In this document: one piece after another, positions 19,090 through 32,200 of the stretch
How positions within the stretch are numbered: position 1 is the first letter of the stretch
How the letters are laid out: every line of letters starts with the position of its first letter
NCBI GenBank assembly: GCA_001643675.2
Contig: LSRY02000030.1
Location: 420,501 to 484,500, forward strand
Origin: Monocercomonoides exilis
Lineage: Eukaryota > Preaxostyla > Oxymonadida > Polymastigidae
Direction: 5' to 3'
Length of the DNA: 64,000 nt
Made by a program: the position numbers and the translations under genes
Notes under the pieces: model-generated
What the model saw: the letters and a program-made list of their open reading frames with translations, nothing else
Databases searched by the model: none
Told to the model about the DNA's origin: nothing

Positions 19090-22000
19090 TCAACCGATGC
19101 TGTTACAGACAATGTTATTATAGATGTTGTTGATGTTGTTGATATTGTTGATATTGTTGTTATTATTGGAGTTGTTGTAGCTAACAGAAGGTGGAATTTC
19201 AGTTTTCACGAAAGGAACAGTCGGATAAGCGCGAGAAAGAAGCACACCGAAGTTACTGAGTGAAGCTGGTTCAGGATGTGTATGGAAATAAACAGAAGAA
19301 GAAGAAGAAGAAGAAGAAGAGAAAGAACCAGAAGAAGAAGCAGAAGAAGTGACAGCCGAAGAAGAAGCATTCGACGATGATGCCGAGCGATTAGCATCGT
19401 TGCCAAAGGGATCATAAGAGACAGATAAGCTGTTCTGTACTGAATATTGACTAGCCGCGCCTGCAAGAGATGTCTTTCTTAACATTTCAGATTCATAAAA
19501 CAGATTCTGGCTGGACGAGACGTAGTCGAAATCATAAGACAAGCTGTAAGATGTGATACGCTCAGAGAAGTTGCTGGAGGTTGAAAGATTCGTACTGGAA
19601 TGCGAATAACCTAATCCACTACCACTTCCACTACTATCACCACCACCTCCTATTATTCTCTCGTTGCTCAAGATCTCATTTGTGGAGCGTGCATAAGTGA
19701 TTGGATGTCCATCACAGCAGTCAATGAAGCACTTCAATTCATGCGTCGATTCCTCAATGAGGGGCGCAGACAAAGTTAGAGCAACAAGCTTCTGCTGATG
19801 GATGATGCTCATAAAAGAACGCAGCTAGTAGATGAAACGAGAAGAGGTAGCTGTTGCTGTGGAGCGTGTGTCGCAGAAGTGAGAAGAAGATGAAGAGGAG
19901 GAAGAAGAAGACGAGGAGGAAGATGAATATGACTGTGGATGGATCACAATTTCAGATGTCTGGCTGCTAGTGGTGGTGATGCTGGGAGAGCGGGTGATAG
20001 CTGGAGAATGCGAAGAAGCCAGCTATAAAGGAGCTGTTGCTGCAGCCACTGCTGCTGCTGATGATGCTGATATTGAGACTGATGCTGTATCGGACAGTTG
20101 CTTCGCAGACGACGTGCTTTCTAGGTGCAGCACAGTTTCTGCATCTGTTTCGAAGGTTTTTTCACTGATGGCATCAACCTCGTGTTCTCTCCAACTCTGG
20201 GATCAACCTCAGTGATGGCATCCTGTGGCTTATTGCCATTGGGTTCGCGGATGAGTCACTTTTGATGGAACAAGTGTGGTCGAATGAAGAAGTCACAATG
20301 AATGTGAGCGGGTCCGGGTGATTTGAGAGTGGGATGCGGTTCTTTCTGATCTCGCGGATGACGTAGTCCCTCAAAAACAGCATCTTTATCTGCAGATTGA
20401 AAAGGTTTGTGAGCACATACACACAACACGTGAACATCGCATCCCCAAGCACTGTGCGCATCTGATGATTGAGCGAAGACAAGCCAGCAAAAAGGCTCTC
20501 AAGAAGCTTGTTCAGAGAATAAGACAGCTCTTCTGCACGAATGAGAATCGTCTTTTCCCTCTGAACCGCCTCTTCCGTCGCACACTTGCTCTTTGCGATG
20601 GTTGCGATGTGCCTCCGGATCTGCGCCCCTTCGTTCTCCATCTGCGCAATCAGGTCAGGACAATTCTCCCTCAAGCTCTCTTTGATCACAAGTGTATACG
20701 ACAGCTCATCCTTCCTCCTATCCACCTTGTCAAACGTCGCTGAGTGGATCACCATGAAGTATTGATTCTTCAGCCAGCGGGACAGCAGCCGAGCGGTTGA
20801 TGGCAGCTCGGGGAGTTTGTGATAGCACACTTCAGTGTCCAGCCGCATGTTCACATCTTTCGCTGTCGCCAGGGAGACAGAGAGTTAATCCACATTCCAC
20901 ATCATGTGGATCATCTCCACTATTGGAATGTACCGAGACTGCTCAATGAGGATGCGGTAGCGTATCACAAGCAGGATGCACAGGTTGCTCAGCCACTTCA
21001 CATACACGTTGCGCGGAACCGACGCACGGAAAGTGGTAGTGATGGTGGGGATGACAGGCTGAAGTGTATTTATCGACTGCTTCACTGTGCCGATGAGCAG
21101 CTGTTCCTCCATCGCTGGCTTCCCAGGTAAATCTAAATGTGACATCTCCTCAATCCTCTCCGGTTCTGCACTCAGCACATCCATCTGCCTCTGTGTTGTC
21201 TCAACCGTCCTCCTGATCAACGAATCTTTCTGCTCCAAGAGATCTATCGCATTTTGGTTCTGAAGTGAAGTCTGCGTCTGGGACATGAGCTGCTGGAGGA
21301 GGTTTGTGTGTGTCTGGAGCTGCTCAATGATCAAAATTGTCGACTCACACGATGCAATCTGCTGCTGCATCGCACTGATGCTGTACATCAGCGCACTGCC
21401 TAGAAGTCCACAAATACCACAGTCTCTGAGTGTGAATAGTTCTCTATGAAGAATGAGCCAGATATCGTGTACCGCCCTGTGTCCCCCACGTCGTGCTCTT
21501 CGAACTGTGTGTCTGTGATAAGTTAGCTGTTTGTCTGTAGATGTTTGCCAGCGCATTCACAATCGCCTGCCTGATCGATTTCGTCTTTGCACATTGAACC
21601 TGCGCAGAATCAGGCATTGAACCAGAAGAGGCAAGGTGATATGGAACATTTATCTGCCCAGCTGTACTGGAAAACGGAAAAGTTTGTGCAAATGAAGATA
21701 GAAGCGGAGAAGAGGCAGGCAAGACAGTTGTTCCATGCCCACCGTCACCACTTCCTCCTCCTCAGCTGCTTCCACTGTAACTTATGCTGCTGCTGCTGCC
21801 TTTTTCGCTATCTGTGCTATTTTCCTGTGCTGATGCTGAAGTTGCAAGTTGGTGCATCACATCCTCCTGAACAAGTGTGGGGATGATCATCGAGTAAAAT
21901 GGGCTGAGTCAGTTCGACGAAATATGTTTGAGGATCTCTTGGTTCATCTGCTGTGCGTTGATCACATTCGCCTCACATATGAACAGCGACAGCTGGCTGT

Positions 22001-23147
22001 TCATGTGTGTGTAATCTTCCTTGTTGATGTTGATGACCAGCCTTGATATCTTGTTCATCCGTTCAACCAATGTGTCTATGTCTGTCCCATAAACAGAATC
22101 CACCCTTTCTTCTGCAAGATCCACGCTATCCTACCAAAAATATACACTGTACAACTCTGAGAGTTCACTGATTGGAATTCTTTTCCTTGACCGAAATAAA
22201 TCGGCTCGATCTTCTGGAACATCAGGCCTCGCTTCTTCTGCGAGGAGCAGCTGAACATGTTCGAATGATATGCAGTGCTGATTCAGTTCTGACGTGTTGC
22301 TGAAGGAAACAACCAGAAAGCCTTCTAAATTGGGTGGATTGACAGCTGAGTGTGGGCGATAAGAGATAAGGGCAGGAGATGGAGCTATTTGTGTTTGTGG
22401 GGTGCAGTGGTTGTTGAGTGCCCTAGGCGATTTCTGTAATTGGGCGAGCTTTCGTTGTGCTGATTGGTCACACTGAAGAAGAAGAAGAAGAAGAAGAAGA
22501 AGAAACCGCATGATGTGAAAAAATTCCGTTTGAAATGGATTGTCCCTGGGAATGGTGCTCAACATAAAAAACGCTGTTCATTGTAATGGAAATAAAAAGA
22601 TATAAAAAAAAATAATTAGTTTTGCATTGATAATTATAATTCCTCAAAAGAACACATTCACACTCCCAATCGCAAAAACAGAAGATTGTCCAATCACTGA
22701 TGCTGCCATTCTCCTTTCTCCATCATCCTTTTTTTCCCACATAAATATCCTGCTTTCGATGTTGTCATTCATTTTTTTCCAGAAAAAATATCTCCGAAAT
22801 CTGTTCTTTCCAATAACTTTCCAATTGTTATCATTCCTTTTCGCTATCATCAAAATGCTTCTCCATCGGATTGATTTTTCAGAACCTGTCAACGACGCAG
22901 ATACACTGGGATGAAGAAATTGCTCATATCGAGAGCACACTCCTGATATCGATCGTGAATGATTCGCATAGAAGAAAACTTGTCCCTCAATATGCAGTGT
23001 GTGATGATTAGGATTGCTATGCAAATACAACAGAAGAGCGGGAGGCAGAGTACTGCACAAGCAGTTTTCTTTTCCACGCCTCGTGGAAGCGAGAGTGGTT
23101 TTTCTTTCTGCTCCGATCAGAATACTCGCCTCACCGGATCCCTGCAC
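19090..23147 (-). pseudogene. Heavily decayed minus-strand gene of unknown family
   Basis: Consecutive coding-like stretches run in the same direction but are broken. A putative membrane segment is at about 23077-22890 (AVLCLPLFCCICIAILIITH). Then one frame runs 22565-21444 with in-frame TAG and TGA stops (after SELYSVYFW, after ILKHISSN, and after SYSGSS). A second frame runs 21556-20174 with an in-frame TAA after MMWNVD. A third frame runs about 20190-19090 with TAG after ATAPL and SSRFIY. The first two frames contain helical, Gln/Glu-rich segments. The last is Ser/Asn-rich with (GAA)n and (AAC)n-derived runs. Codons here are more balanced than in intergenic DNA. I do not recognise the protein. 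A segment near 20400 (VLGDAMFTCCVYVL ... RIPLS) faintly recalls the dynein stalk-AAA5 boundary, but the match is too weak to use. Some breaks could be unrecognised introns. Confidence 0.45.
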
Positions 23148-23430
23148 TGACTTCAGGAGACAGCTCCGAGGGGCAATGTCCCCTGCACTCTGGTCTTCGT
23201 GACCGTGGAAAAGGCGAAGTCGGTGGTGAAGTGAAGCGGACAGTGCATTATTTAATTAGACAATTTTTCATGTTATTGTTTTGCATTTTTTCTCTCCCTT
23301 TTTCCACGTCATTTGGGAGGGCGAAGTTTTTCACTCAAGCCACTCATAAATCATGATCAATACTCATTTTCTCGAAGCAAATCCTGACTCGCTGCGTTCT
23401 ATCAAGAGTTGATTGACATTTTCCTACAAA

Positions 23431-23983
23431 ATATTGTGAAAAACATATAATTTTGAGAAAATCCTTGAACAAAAAAACTGAGAAAAATGATGAAATGACT
23501 TTCAAATTTTCCGAATCTTTATTTTTGTCAGGACTGGTTGAAAATGGAAAAGAAGAGAAAGAAGAAAGGGGGATGGAGGTGAGTGCAACAATTACAGAGG
23601 GATAATAACATTTCAGTTCAGAGTGGAAGTGTTGTTGCAATTGGTTCATCAATGTGTCCTGCTCCGCAATAAGATTTTTAATAATCTGTTTGTTCAGTTC
23701 TGCTGTTGCCTAAAAAATTGTTTATAGATAATAATTTTCCATTTGAAAAATAAAATGATTGATACAATTTCTGGAAAATCTGTACGTCAATTATTTGTTT
23801 TTGAAAAACTATTTTTTTTTTCAGTCGGAACATATTCAGCTCACTTCAAAGAAGATCCATTTTCTGTTGCTTAAGACAACTTTCTCTTCGTTTGTTAACT
23901 TCATTGCCTGTCTTTGTCATTCTGCAAATTGTTGAGCATTCTTCGGCTTCGTTGTTGCCTTGCCAATGGAGCTGCGTGCATTG
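23431..23983 (-). pseudogene. Possible coiled-coil gene remnant inside the right arm
   Basis: Mirror copy of the segment at 14215-14767: the same LMNQLQQHF heptad-like exon, the same upstream basic segment and the same stops. It differs only beyond the arm end at 23441, where the reading continues differently. Confidence 0.25.
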
Positions 23984-26277
23984 TCCGCCTGATCCGATTT
24001 ATAAAATACACTCCATATTCTTCTTTCCGAATATTCATTGAAAAGAAAAGGAAACAAACTGAAGTGATGATGGGGAACAAGCAAAACATAAGACACAAAG
24101 ACTTTTATCCCAAACACAGCCAACTATCACTACACTAACACACATATAAACATACATATAAACATACATATAAACATACATATAAACATACATATAAACA
24201 TACACATAAGCATATAAACAAGAATTTTGAATAAAAAACAAAAACTCATAGAATTGAAAATCAGCTTAAAAAAATTCAAAAAGACACAACAGCACTCTCA
24301 AGCAACAACAACAATATCACTTGTCCAATTTTTTTTTCTGTTTATAAAATACACTGCATGGCTCGCCATCTTCTCTTGATCACTGCACAAGAAGAACAAT
24401 CCGACTGCTTCCTTCTGTTCCTTCTCCGTTTCCGTTCCCACTTCCACAAGAGGGCTCCTTCTTGTTCCCATCTGCCGAATAGCAGCACAGCGCATCTGTC
24501 ATCGTCATTATCAACGATCCTGCCGGAAACCGCTGGATGAACTCTCTCTTCAACTCATTCAGGCTCCCCCGCTCTCTCCAATCCTGCGACACACACTTCT
24601 TCACCAGCCCCAGATAGCTCGACTGCTCCGCCTCTCCCATCCCTGGCCTCTCCCCATTCACAATCTTCTGCCCAGCCACTTCCCCTTCATACTCTCCAAA
24701 CGGGATCTCCAGAGTCAAGCACTCCCACAGCATCATCCCAATCGAGAATACCACCGACTCCTTCGTTGCTCCCATCTTCTTGTTTGTCAGTAGCTCTGGC
24801 GCCATCCACCTCAAACACTCTTTTCTGTTGTATTCATCATCCTCAAACGCTGATGAAGGAAGAGAGTATTCGCTATCATCATCACTGGCAGATGTCACAA
24901 CAGTTGATGAAGATATGGATGATGAGTCTGAATCATCATCAGATGAGAAGTCGGAGTGCATCACAATGCAGATCACCATGTGCTCAGAAAATAGAACAAT
25001 ATGAGGGCTCAGAGTGGAAAGAGAAGATAATCCATTTTCCATCTCATCAAAGGAGTGGAGTGCGAGATTGGCCACCCAGAACAGGATCTGAGCAGCTGTC
25101 TGCTCCCTCTCCTGCAGAGTCCCAATCGCCATCTCCTTTGTCTTGTTCAGCCCATGCAACAACATGAACAGTGAATCCCTCAAGTCCACAATCAGCTTCT
25201 CATGAGGAGACGAGCAGGCCATCGCATCCACCAGATTCGACATCGATGAGGTGGTTGGACACAGACTCTCTGATCGAACAAAAGTTGAGTCTGAATCAGT
25301 TGTTGAAGTGGATGAGATCGATGGTGATGGTATTCTCTTTCTTGTCTCTTCTTCCTCCTCATTCTCATCAACTTTCTCCAACATCCATTGAGGAATCTTG
25401 TCTGAGCCTCTTCCCAATATGTATTCAGTTGATCCGCTCTCTGACAGAAGATGCTCTGATGACTCTGAATGTTCCATATTCGTCTCATATATTCTTTTCT
25501 TTATCCTTTCTTCATTCTTCTTTTCTGCCTCCCTCTCTGCTCTCCTCCACTGCTCCTCTGGAGACATCTCCATCGTCACCATCTCGAATGCCTTCGGATC
25601 CTTCCTCACTGTATCATTCACAATCTCTTCTAATTCCTTCGTTCTTCTCTTTTGCTTTCTCCACCGAACAGCCAGAACAACAGCAATAACAAGAATAATC
25701 GATAATATCACAACAAGCACAATAACAATCAACAACCAATGAGACTTTCCTTCTTTCTCTCCTTTAACAAGTTTTTCATCTCCTTTTCCAGCACTTTCAC
25801 TCCTGTTCTTCAGGATATATGGCTCTGTTGATGAAAGGGAATCAGCTTTTCCAAACACAATCCACACACTCACTTCTGTCTCTTCTCTCACTTTCTCCAG
25901 TTCTGAACATGAAATGAATGCGTGAATCTCATTCTCTGACACAAACCCTTCTTCTTCAATCCCCTTTCTCACAATCTCCTCTTCATCCCCATTTTTCATG
26001 CTCATCTTCACCGACAAATCACATGGCAGAAGCAGCTTTCCCACAATCATCAACTCCACATCCCCATTTGGCTGTGTTGTGTTCTTCACCTCTTCCAAAA
26101 TGGGGATGAAAAATGATGATCCTCTTTCAGTTGCTATCCCTCCCAATCTGCATCTCTCATCCAATATCCACAATGATGAGTTGTCCTTCCATCCATCACC
26201 TCCTTTCACGCTCACAACATCCAACTCCCCATTCCCTTCACAAATCACATTCCTTCGAGCTGATGGATATCCCTCAA
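23441..26277 (-). repeat. Right arm of 2.84-kb inverted repeat
   Basis: Reverse-complement partner of 11921-14757 with no length difference at the points checked, including across a minisatellite and A/T runs that normally mutate fast. It contains the C-terminal end of the second surface-protein gene and its 3' flank. Confidence 0.9.
24142..24203. repeat. 12-bp minisatellite, right-arm copy
   Basis: Same array as 13995-14056 read on the other strand (ATATAAACATAC unit), with the same number of units. Confidence 0.85.
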
Positions 26278-29200
26278 TCGATGGGTTGTTGTTCTCAAAC
26301 TCTCCTTTCTCAATCTTCACATTCCCTCCACTCACCCACAACCCACCACCCTTGCTATTTCTGATTGTTGTTTCCCTCATCTCCACTTTGCTCTTCTCAA
26401 CGCCAATTAATGATCCATTCCATTTGCACAATTCCTCATTTTTTCTTTCAACTTCCTCATTGATTATCTCATCTTCTTTTTCTCCATCAAACACACATGC
26501 CTCAACCTTCACTTCCTTGGATCGTCTTATCTGCATCATGCTTCCCTTGTCCACCGAATTCACACATTTTCCAAATGAGCAATTCAGCACACTCACCTCT
26601 TGTTCAGCATCTTCCATTGAAACAACACATCTTTCTGACAGCAGTGTTACATTCTCAATCATCATGATCTTCATCTCCACCTTCGCTTTTCCTCCAACAC
26701 TCGCAACATCTTCCTCACATTTGATATTCGATATTCTTGTTTCAACAATTGTCACATCCGATTCCTCACAAAACGAAAGCACAGATCTTGTTGAATGAAT
26801 ATCTCTGAATGTTGAATCAAATATCTTCAGCTCTCCACTTTCCACACTCACAACTGAACTGTTCAACTTCATATCCTCAATTGCTGTTGGAGAAGAGAAG
26901 AATTCACATTCTTGTATTTTCGTCATTCCATTCTTCACTTTCATGAGACAATTGTGAGTTGATTCAAATCCATCTTCAAACTGGAATGAGCACCTCTCCA
27001 CTGAACATTCATTCACAAACTCCATCACACAATCCTTCTCACCTGATTTCTCAATCTTGCAGTTCAATCGAACAATCCCCTGTGTCTTTTTCAATGAATT
27101 CACAACCAGATCTCCAATCACACACTCCTTCCTCACAAACCCTTCCCCATCAATCAGAATCCCATTCATCACCCCTTCTTGTATGTGCTCAACCCCACAG
27201 TTGATGCTGGAACAAGGGTTGCTCTGTGCCCCACACCCCCTCCCATCGCTCCCTCTCCCACTCACAAACACCTGTGCCGAATAATAGAATGTGATCAGCG
27301 GAATCAGATCAACATCTCCCTCGCTCCAACCATCCCTCCCACAGATCGAGTTGTTCGAGTTCAGTGACTCCTGGTTGTAGTTCAGCGCAAACAGTGTTTC
27401 GTTGATCTGGTGAGCAATCGAGTGGCATCTGACAAATATGTCTTTCCCCACATGTGCCTCATTCATCACAAACAGGATGTTCACAATCTTGAAGTTCAGA
27501 GGTGGAATCTGACTTTCATTTCCATAATTCGCATGTGGGTCAGTCCCATCAATATACAGCCCTCCTCCACACCCTGTTTCACTCGAGCACTTGCACATCG
27601 AAAACGAGCTCCCATTCACTTTCAACACTGATTCCCCACTCTTCAGCACCACTCTCATCCCCCCTCCTTCAATGCTCAAACCACTCTTGCAACTCGACAT
27701 CGAACACTCATCCATCGCACACTCCACCCCATCCTCATATGATCCCACATCAACAACACTCGCTCCAATCCCTTCATTCGTGATGTTCGCAAATGAACAC
27801 CCAACAACCCTCAAAACTGGTCTGTTCCCATTTGAAAACACCTTCTTTTCTCCATTCATCTGGTTATCCTCTTCCATCATCGAAATCAGACTTCTCTCTG
27901 CCACATCAGCAAATGAGATGTTCACATTCTGAAGTGTCACCTCACCTGCACTTGGCCTGAAGGCAATCAACCCTTTCAACTCTGAAATCAAACTCAACGA
28001 ACACCTCTCAATCACAACACTCCCTCCATTCGCTCTCATCACACAATATCCAAAACTCTCTGCCACCCCTCTCCCTGGGCCAAATGAACATTCAATCACA
28101 GACAATAATGTGTTTGCTCCAGAGGATTCAATCAACACTGAATGATGGGTTGTGATGGCTGGCTTGGTGAATGACACATTCACAAATGACAGACTCACAT
28201 TCGAGGAGATCATTGAACCATCATCAGACAAATCATTCTCATCTTCATCACTGATCGTCACCCCTGTCCCTTTCTTTGTCCCTTCAATCACCACTTTTGG
28301 TGACTCTGAAATTGATGATGAAAATGAAATGGAATGGCTCAATAACCCTGATCCCACAATGGCAATATGTGTTTCCCCTTCTCCAAGTGTCGGATATCGA
28401 AGTGATATCAAGTGGTCAATCGATGAGCATGGTGCTTCTGAATACCCACACCCACTGAAGTCTCCTCCTTTCTCTCGAGAAACAAACCCATCCCCACTCC
28501 AGTTCCTCCACAAATACACAACCAGTGGAATCACATATCCCTCATCTGTGCTTGCTCTCTCCCATCCACACAGCTCATCCAATGATCCCAACTCCTCTGA
28601 ACTCATCTCCCATTTGAAGTGCTCCTCATTCACAATCTCTCTCAGATCCCATCCCGAAACAAACACATTCTTCCCTTTCCACGCATTGCATCCCTCAAAT
28701 TCCATCCCTTCCATCACAAATGTTCCCATCTCATCTGCCAGCTTCACAAACATCCCTCCTCCCATTCCTCTCTCTCCCTCCTCAACATCCTCTCTTGGCA
28801 CTTCACACCCAGATAATTTCACTCCTTTCATTTCCAAACTCCCTCCCTTCCCCACTGATATCTTCATCCCTCCCCCTTTCATCCCACTCCCCCCTGAACA
28901 CGCTGATGACAAATTGCATCCTTCAACATTCATATTCCCATTCACTCCCATCTCCACATTCAAACATCCTCCTCCTCCACTCCCACCAACAACTTCCACT
29001 CCACTCATTCGGCTGCCATTCATCTCCAATTCAACTCCATTCGAAACAACAATTGGTGACTTCCCATTCATTCTCACTCCCCCTTCCATCACAAATCCAT
29101 TCACAACCAGCCCTCTTCCCTCGATACAAATTACATTGAATCCAATCAGTTCATCATTTCCAAATGTGACTGAGCAGCTGGTCATTGTGATGGTTGATGA

Positions 29201-32200
29201 TGATGAGGAGGAGTGGATAAATCCACTTCTCTTCCCATTCATTTCTTCATTCAGCACAAATGACAAATATCTCATCTCAAATGATTTTGAACATTCAATA
29301 AGGTTATTCTGGCTTATCGATCCTTCATCCCTCACCAACACCCTCATCCCTTCTTCTTTTCCTGAAACACTCAAACAAAATGAAACCACTTTCATCTCAC
29401 TCTTTATCCATGATTCTGAGATAACTTCGATTTCATGAATGTTGATGTTCGCTCTCTTCTCAACACAATAGTCAATTGTCAAACACCCAAACTCCTCAAA
29501 CCCACAATGGCTCTGATCCAGCGCCCTCTCTCCTCTCCCATCAACTCTCAGCTTTGTTCCCATTGAACACAAATACACAAACAGCGGAATCACTTCCCCT
29601 TCTCTCCCATCCTCACTCCCACACAACTTCAACACATCTGTGGGAATCACACCAAAATCAAAAAATGAAAATGAACTCCCATTCACTTTCCACTCCAACA
29701 ACACTCCTCCACCACATTCAACAAACACATCCTTCCCATATGAAGCTTTGTTATCCTCTCCAAACAAACTCTGAATTCCAGATTCCATTTTCATTGAACC
29801 ATCCCTGCTCTCCATCGCAATCATCATCCCTCCCCCTCTCCCTCCACTTCTCCCATCTGAACTCTCCTCTGAACCCTTCGTCTCACACCCATCAATCACA
29901 CAACTCCCATTCACAACAACACTCCCTTCCCCTTTCACAACAACACTCATCCCTCCTCCTCTTCCACATGCACACCTGCACCCCTTCACAACACACGATT
30001 CAATCACAATTATCCCATTCTTCCCCTCATCTCTCTCTGCCCCAACCACTCCACTCACCCATCCTCCATCTCCACTTCTCTTCTCAATGTTGTTCACCTC
30101 ACATCCACAAAACACAACTGATTCCACCCCTTCACCAAACTCGACCAGTGAATGTTCTCCAAATGTCAAGGTCTCTGTGATCACCAATCCCTCCACTTTC
30201 ACTTTCCCCCCAATCACATTCACAAAACAATATCCAATGGAATTCTCAGAGGAACAAGCAACAGAACAGTCAGTGAGTGTGAGGAGTGTGGAGTTGGATG
30301 TGATCAGAGATGATGATGATGCACCAGATAGAGCAGATGGAATACAGAACTTGATGTTTCTCATTGAACTTTTGCTCAACACCTCAATCATACAAGATGA
30401 CTCAAAATTCTCTGGTGCTTTCACACCAACCTCCATCCCTTTTGTGGCACATGAAATCTCCCATTCATTGCCATCTGTCATTCCGACTGCCTCAGCAAGC
30501 ACATATCCTGAATCCAATTCGATCTTCTTGTTTGTGTCTGCATATCTCACCTGTGCTGCATGCGTGATGGTGGCACACGGATAATAGTCAAACCCACAGA
30601 ACCACGAGTTGTATCCACCCAGCCCATCCTTCCCCTTCCCCACATGTGCTGCATCTGGATATGAATCCAAATACACATTCAGTGGGAACAGCCTCATTGT
30701 TGTGTCACTCCGATCATATCCCACCAGCTCATTGTATTTTGATTCATCATGCTGGACATTCAGCGTTGAGGAGCTTATTCCCCAGCTCGCTGAATTGCTC
30801 CCATTCACAAACACATAATTCCCCCCCAATGAGGCAGAACACCCTGAAAAGTCAACTGACACAATCGAGAAGTCAATCGAGTTGTCAGCCAGATACAACA
30901 TCATCCCTCCTCCATATTTGCCACTTGTGCATCTCTTGATTGTTGTTGTTCTTTCAACCTGAAGCTTGCTCGTATCTGTTTCCATCTCAACCTTGATCCC
31001 TCCACCACTGCCATTCTCACATTCACAATCCTCGATTGTCACATTCTGAACAACAAATGTCTCCCCTTCTGTCACACTCTTTGCCACAACCACCCCATCT
31101 CCTTCTGTCAACTTCACATTCTTTACAGACAAGTTCGCCAGAATACTCTCTCCTGATGTTGTGGCTGTCAAAAACAAGGCAGAAGAGGAGGATGAAGAAG
31201 AAGAAGAAAGATCCGTCTCGGAGAACAATGATTGAGCAATGTTCATATCTTTGATCTCCACATCGGTCATCAACAGCTGCGACAGCGGAACCACAAACAC
31301 CGATGACGACATCACATAGTCTCCTGTTTTGCTCGTGGTAATCAAAACATCTTCCAATGAGAGCGACCCACTCCCGTCAGACACCACAACCACACTCGGA
31401 GAAGTTCCTGCTGTTAAGTTGCAATCAACCTTCAAATGGCTCATTCCCAAGTGTCCTGTGGTGACACTGAACAATGCTCTTGCTGATGAAAGGGTTCGTG
31501 TTCCAATCGAACTCTTATCTTTCCCTTTCCCAATGACTGAAATCTTCTTTTCTCCAATCTCAATCATTGTCGTCTCACTTTGATGATTCCCTTCCATCAG
31601 TGTGACTGCCAAGCTAATTTGTATATCGCACATCTCAAACGCTTTCTTCGCTGTCAGACATGGATTTGATTCATTTGACCCGCATAGCTCATATCCGTCA
31701 CTCCCATTCACTGAAACATAAATTGTCTTGTCCTTCAGCCAATCCTTCTTTTCCGTGTGTTGAAACGTCCAGGCACCAGCATTCGAGTAGTTGCATGCAT
31801 AGCACAATCTCTGTTTATCTGCGTTTGTGGTGAAACATTCATGAAACGGATTATTTAGGGATAAATATACACTGTAGTAATCATAATATACAACATCATG
31901 GCCATATGGCGTATTTGCAGAGCATTCACATTCATGGAAGAACAAAAAATAACAATAAATAATATCATTTTGTAATGCTTGTTTATATGGATAAAGATAC
32001 AATCCTCCTCCATGTGTTGATGCTGAACATGAGATAAACTGAATGCTCCTCATTTTGAATGAGGCAGGAATTATGTGGCAATACAGCCCTCCGCCGCCTG
32101 TTCTTGTTAGTGAACAGGAAGTGAAAATGCAGTCATACACACACGCACTCTCCCCTTCTCCACTTTCTATTCCAATACAATCTGTTTCTGAAACCTGAAA

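Noticed and set aside
20174-21556. Dynein heavy chain stalk/AAA5 remnant
   Set aside because: A LGD...RIPLS segment and nearby helical sequence are suggestive, but spacing is wrong and no P-loop or other dynein motif is seen. Left as unknown.
19090-22565. Alternative genetic code with TAA/TAG read as Gln
   Set aside because: Several TAG/TAA breaks here could be read as Gln, but TGA stops and frame changes also occur. The giant LRR gene ends in TAG, and RPS20 and BCAT end in TAA at natural positions.
24766-25689. Long open frames antisense to the pseudokinase end, conserved in both arms
   Set aside because: They are identical in both arms only because the arms are near-identical DNA, and they mirror codon bias of the true coding strand. 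No independent evidence of coding.
28152-29438. 428-codon plus-strand frame antisense to the second surface protein
   Set aside because: Ser/Pro/Thr-rich reading caused by the G-rich codons of the opposite strand. The minus strand has the clear repeat architecture.
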